From: Stramenopiles sp. TOSAG23-6
Lineage: Eukaryota; Sar
Direction of reading: 5' to 3'
Assembly: GCA_900128565.1 (NCBI GenBank)
Contig: LT635981.1
Span: 1 to 27,564 of the forward strand
DNA length: 27,564 nucleotides
A program made the position numbers and the translations under genes. The notes below the pieces were generated by a model. The model saw only the letters and a program-made list of their open reading frames with translations, was not told where the DNA came from and made no database searches. This document shows positions 26,074 to 27,564 of the stretch, piece by piece (position 1 is the first letter of the stretch; each line of letters begins with the position of its first letter).

Positions 26074-27564
26074 ATGTTTGAGAAGAGTCTACATGACCTC
26101 GTCAAGGGTATACGTTCCCACAAACGCGACGTAAGTGGTTATATCGACAAGTGTTTGTCGGAAATTAAAGTTGAGTTGCGTACAACAAATCCAAAGCTCA
26201 AAGTTCAGGCTATTCAAAAGTTGGTATATTTACAAGTTCTCGGGTATAGTGCGAATTGGGCTTCTTTTCATGTAGTTGAGGTTATGGCCCAGCCCTTATT
26301 TAAGCATAAGCGTATGGGATATCTCGCAGCGGAGCAATGTTTCACCCCTCAAACAGATGTAATTCTACTGTGTACAAACTTACTTAAGAATCAGTTACAT
26401 GCTTCAAATCAATATGAAATAGGATTGGCAATAAGTTGCCTGTCAAATATTGTCACTAAAGATTTGGCGAGAGATCTTCTAGGAGATATAGTTGCCATGT
26501 TAAGTAGTACTAGACCATATATACGAAAGAAGGCCGTGCTAGTATTATATAAACTGTATCTTGCATACCCACAAGCCCTACGTCTATCATTCGAAAATTT
26601 AAAACAGAAACTTGAGGACGTCGATCCTTCAGTTGTTTCCTCTGCCGTTAATGTAATTTGCGAGTTATCGCGTAAAAACCCTAAAAATTATTTATCTTTG
26701 GCGCCACAGTTTTTCAAGTTACTATTAACATCTACAAATAATTGGATGCTTATTAAAGTTGTGAAACTACTTGGTGAGTTGGTGTCAGAAGAGCCTCGAT
26801 TAGCTCGGAAAATTTTACAGCCACTAGCACGTTTGATCAGAGCCACACCGGCAAAGTCTTTAATGTACGTTCTTATCGTGAAATTTCCACCTAAATTTTA
26901 TTTTTCATAGAAAATTTTGTACCTAACAAATTTCGAACGTAAAATATTTTGTAAAAATCATGTACGAATGTGTTCAAACTGTGACAACTTCCCTTAAATA
27001 TACAGTACGTCAAGATGGAAAACAAGCAAAAAATGTTGCTGAAATTGCTTCTCTTTGTATGGAAAAGTTGAAGGATTTCATTGAAGATCCTGATCAAAAC
27101 TTGAAATATTTAGGTTTGATTGGTTTAGCCAATTTGATGCGCTCCCATCCAAAATTAGTATCAAAGCATAAAAGTCTTGTCCTTGAATGTCTTGATGATG
27201 GTGACGTCACTATTCGTCTTAGAGCTTTAGAATTAGTGACTGGTATTGTAACAAAACGAAGTCTTCAAAATATTGTTGACAAATTAATGCAACATTTGAG
27301 CTGTGCTGAAGGTCAATATCGTGATGAATTGATTAGTAAGATTGTGTTTATTTGTAGTCGAAATAAGTATTCATTTGTTTTAGATTTTGCGTGGTATATT
27401 ACGATTCTTATAGATTTGGCGTATACAAAAGGAATGAAGCAAGGTGATCTTATCGCGGAACAATTAATTGATGTATGTTTTATTTTTTTGAAAATTTGAA
27501 TTTTGTTTTCGTACGAAATTTTGTACCTAACAATTTTTTTTAGATTTTTTTTTGAAATATTTTT
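26074..27564 (+). CDS. AP-3 adaptor complex delta subunit, N-terminal part (3' end outside window)
   Basis: The start is the ATG at 26074 (MFEKSLHDLVKGIRSHKRD); the open frame reaches further up only through a TTG. Exon 1 is 26074-26864, exon 2 is 26962-27472, and a further intron begins at 27473. The protein is the helical adaptin N-terminus: ELRTTNPKLKVQAIQKLVYL, QVLGYSANWASFHVVEVMAQ, RMGYLAAEQCF, then LSDLARDLLGDIV-like, RPYIRKKAVLVLYKLYLAYP and, over the intron, SLMYECVQTV. Exon 2 has DPDQNLKYLGLIGLANLMRS and DVTIRLRALELVTGIVTKRS, very close to AP-3 delta. AP-3 sorts cargo from endosomes or Golgi to lysosome-like organelles. The gene is truncated only by the window edge. Its intron has CAT at the 3' end, as in the contact-site gene. 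Confidence 0.93.
26865..26961 (+). other. non-canonical intron (GT...CAT) in AP-3 delta, introner-like
   Basis: The 97-nt intron starts GTACGTTCTTATCG and ends AAAAATCAT. Both borders share the 7-base direct repeat ATGTACG. Removing it gives SLMYECVQTV, the conserved adaptin sequence. The only AG (CATAG) would leave TAA in the needed frame. It carries the core TTTTGTACCTAACAAATTT. ACGTTC...GAAATTT near the 5' end can pair with AAATTTCGAACGT near the 3' end. Confidence 0.9.
27473..27564 (+). other. start of a further introner-like intron in AP-3 delta, cut by window end
   Basis: After ...EQLID the sequence turns to GTATGTTTTATTTTTTTG, contains ACGAAATTTTGTACCTAAC and GAAATATTTTT, and the open frame ends. 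It matches intron 3 of the contact-site gene over most of its length. The 3' border is outside the window; in the other copies it is CAT about 10-15 nt after GAAATATTTTT. Confidence 0.8.

Noticed and set aside
26887-26912. GT-AG splicing of the AP-3 delta intron at CATAG
   Set aside because: The required downstream frame would then meet TAA within five codons and the conserved YECV join would be lost.

Overview
The window is nuclear DNA from a compact, AT-rich eukaryote, most likely a flagellated protist. It holds spliceosomal-type introns, AATAAA signals, an FG nucleoporin, an AP-3 adaptor subunit, a 3R-MYB factor, tandem HMG boxes, and a MYCBPAP-type ciliary protein that implies a cilium or flagellum. 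No gene fixes the lineage. Intron gain by introner-like elements with odd splice borders is known in the dinoflagellate parasite Amoebophrya and makes an alveolate worth testing, but stramenopiles or other groups are not excluded.

Left part (1-9000). A 5'-partial FG nucleoporin lies on the minus strand. It is followed by an intergenic stretch with a telo-box, a 29-bp tandem repeat and a perfect hairpin. Next comes an intronless minus-strand gene for a doubled Skp1-like/leucine-rich-repeat protein that may be of bacterial or other foreign origin. A plus-strand RS/RRM protein of FUS/TAF15 type follows. Convergent with it is a four-exon minus-strand gene whose domain order reads PH, two GOLD-like domains, membrane segments, SMP, C2, PH, PH. 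This looks like a tethering and lipid-transfer protein for membrane contact sites.

Middle (9000-16800). An HMG-box protein with a lysine-rich (KKRKAT) repeat tail, a HIT-family hydrolase and the ribosome-export GTPase LSG1 are ordinary single-exon genes. From about 13.6 to 16.8 kb there is no intact gene. This stretch holds decayed minus-strand coding sequence with frameshifts and nonsense codons, a 120-bp (40-codon) tandem repeat, and a duplicated block carrying telo-boxes. It looks like remains of a repeat family or mobile element that I cannot name.

Right part (16800-27564). A 1463-residue single-exon gene joins a MYCBPAP/ASH central-apparatus-type protein to a phosphoglycerate kinase fold that has lost most catalytic motifs. 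Then come a three-repeat MYB factor, a secreted M14 carboxypeptidase with carboxypeptidase-B-like specificity, a secreted protein of unknown function, and the 5' part of the AP-3 delta adaptin gene, cut by the window edge.

The most unusual signal is the introns. All four complete introns in the contact-site gene and the AP-3 delta gene start GTAYG, three carry a near-identical core around TACCTAAC, and all end in CAT instead of an AG. They sit between short direct repeats, and in each case no GT-AG alternative keeps the frame. A fifth, truncated copy lies at the window end and a related fragment lies in intergenic DNA. They look like a dispersing introner family with non-canonical 3' borders.
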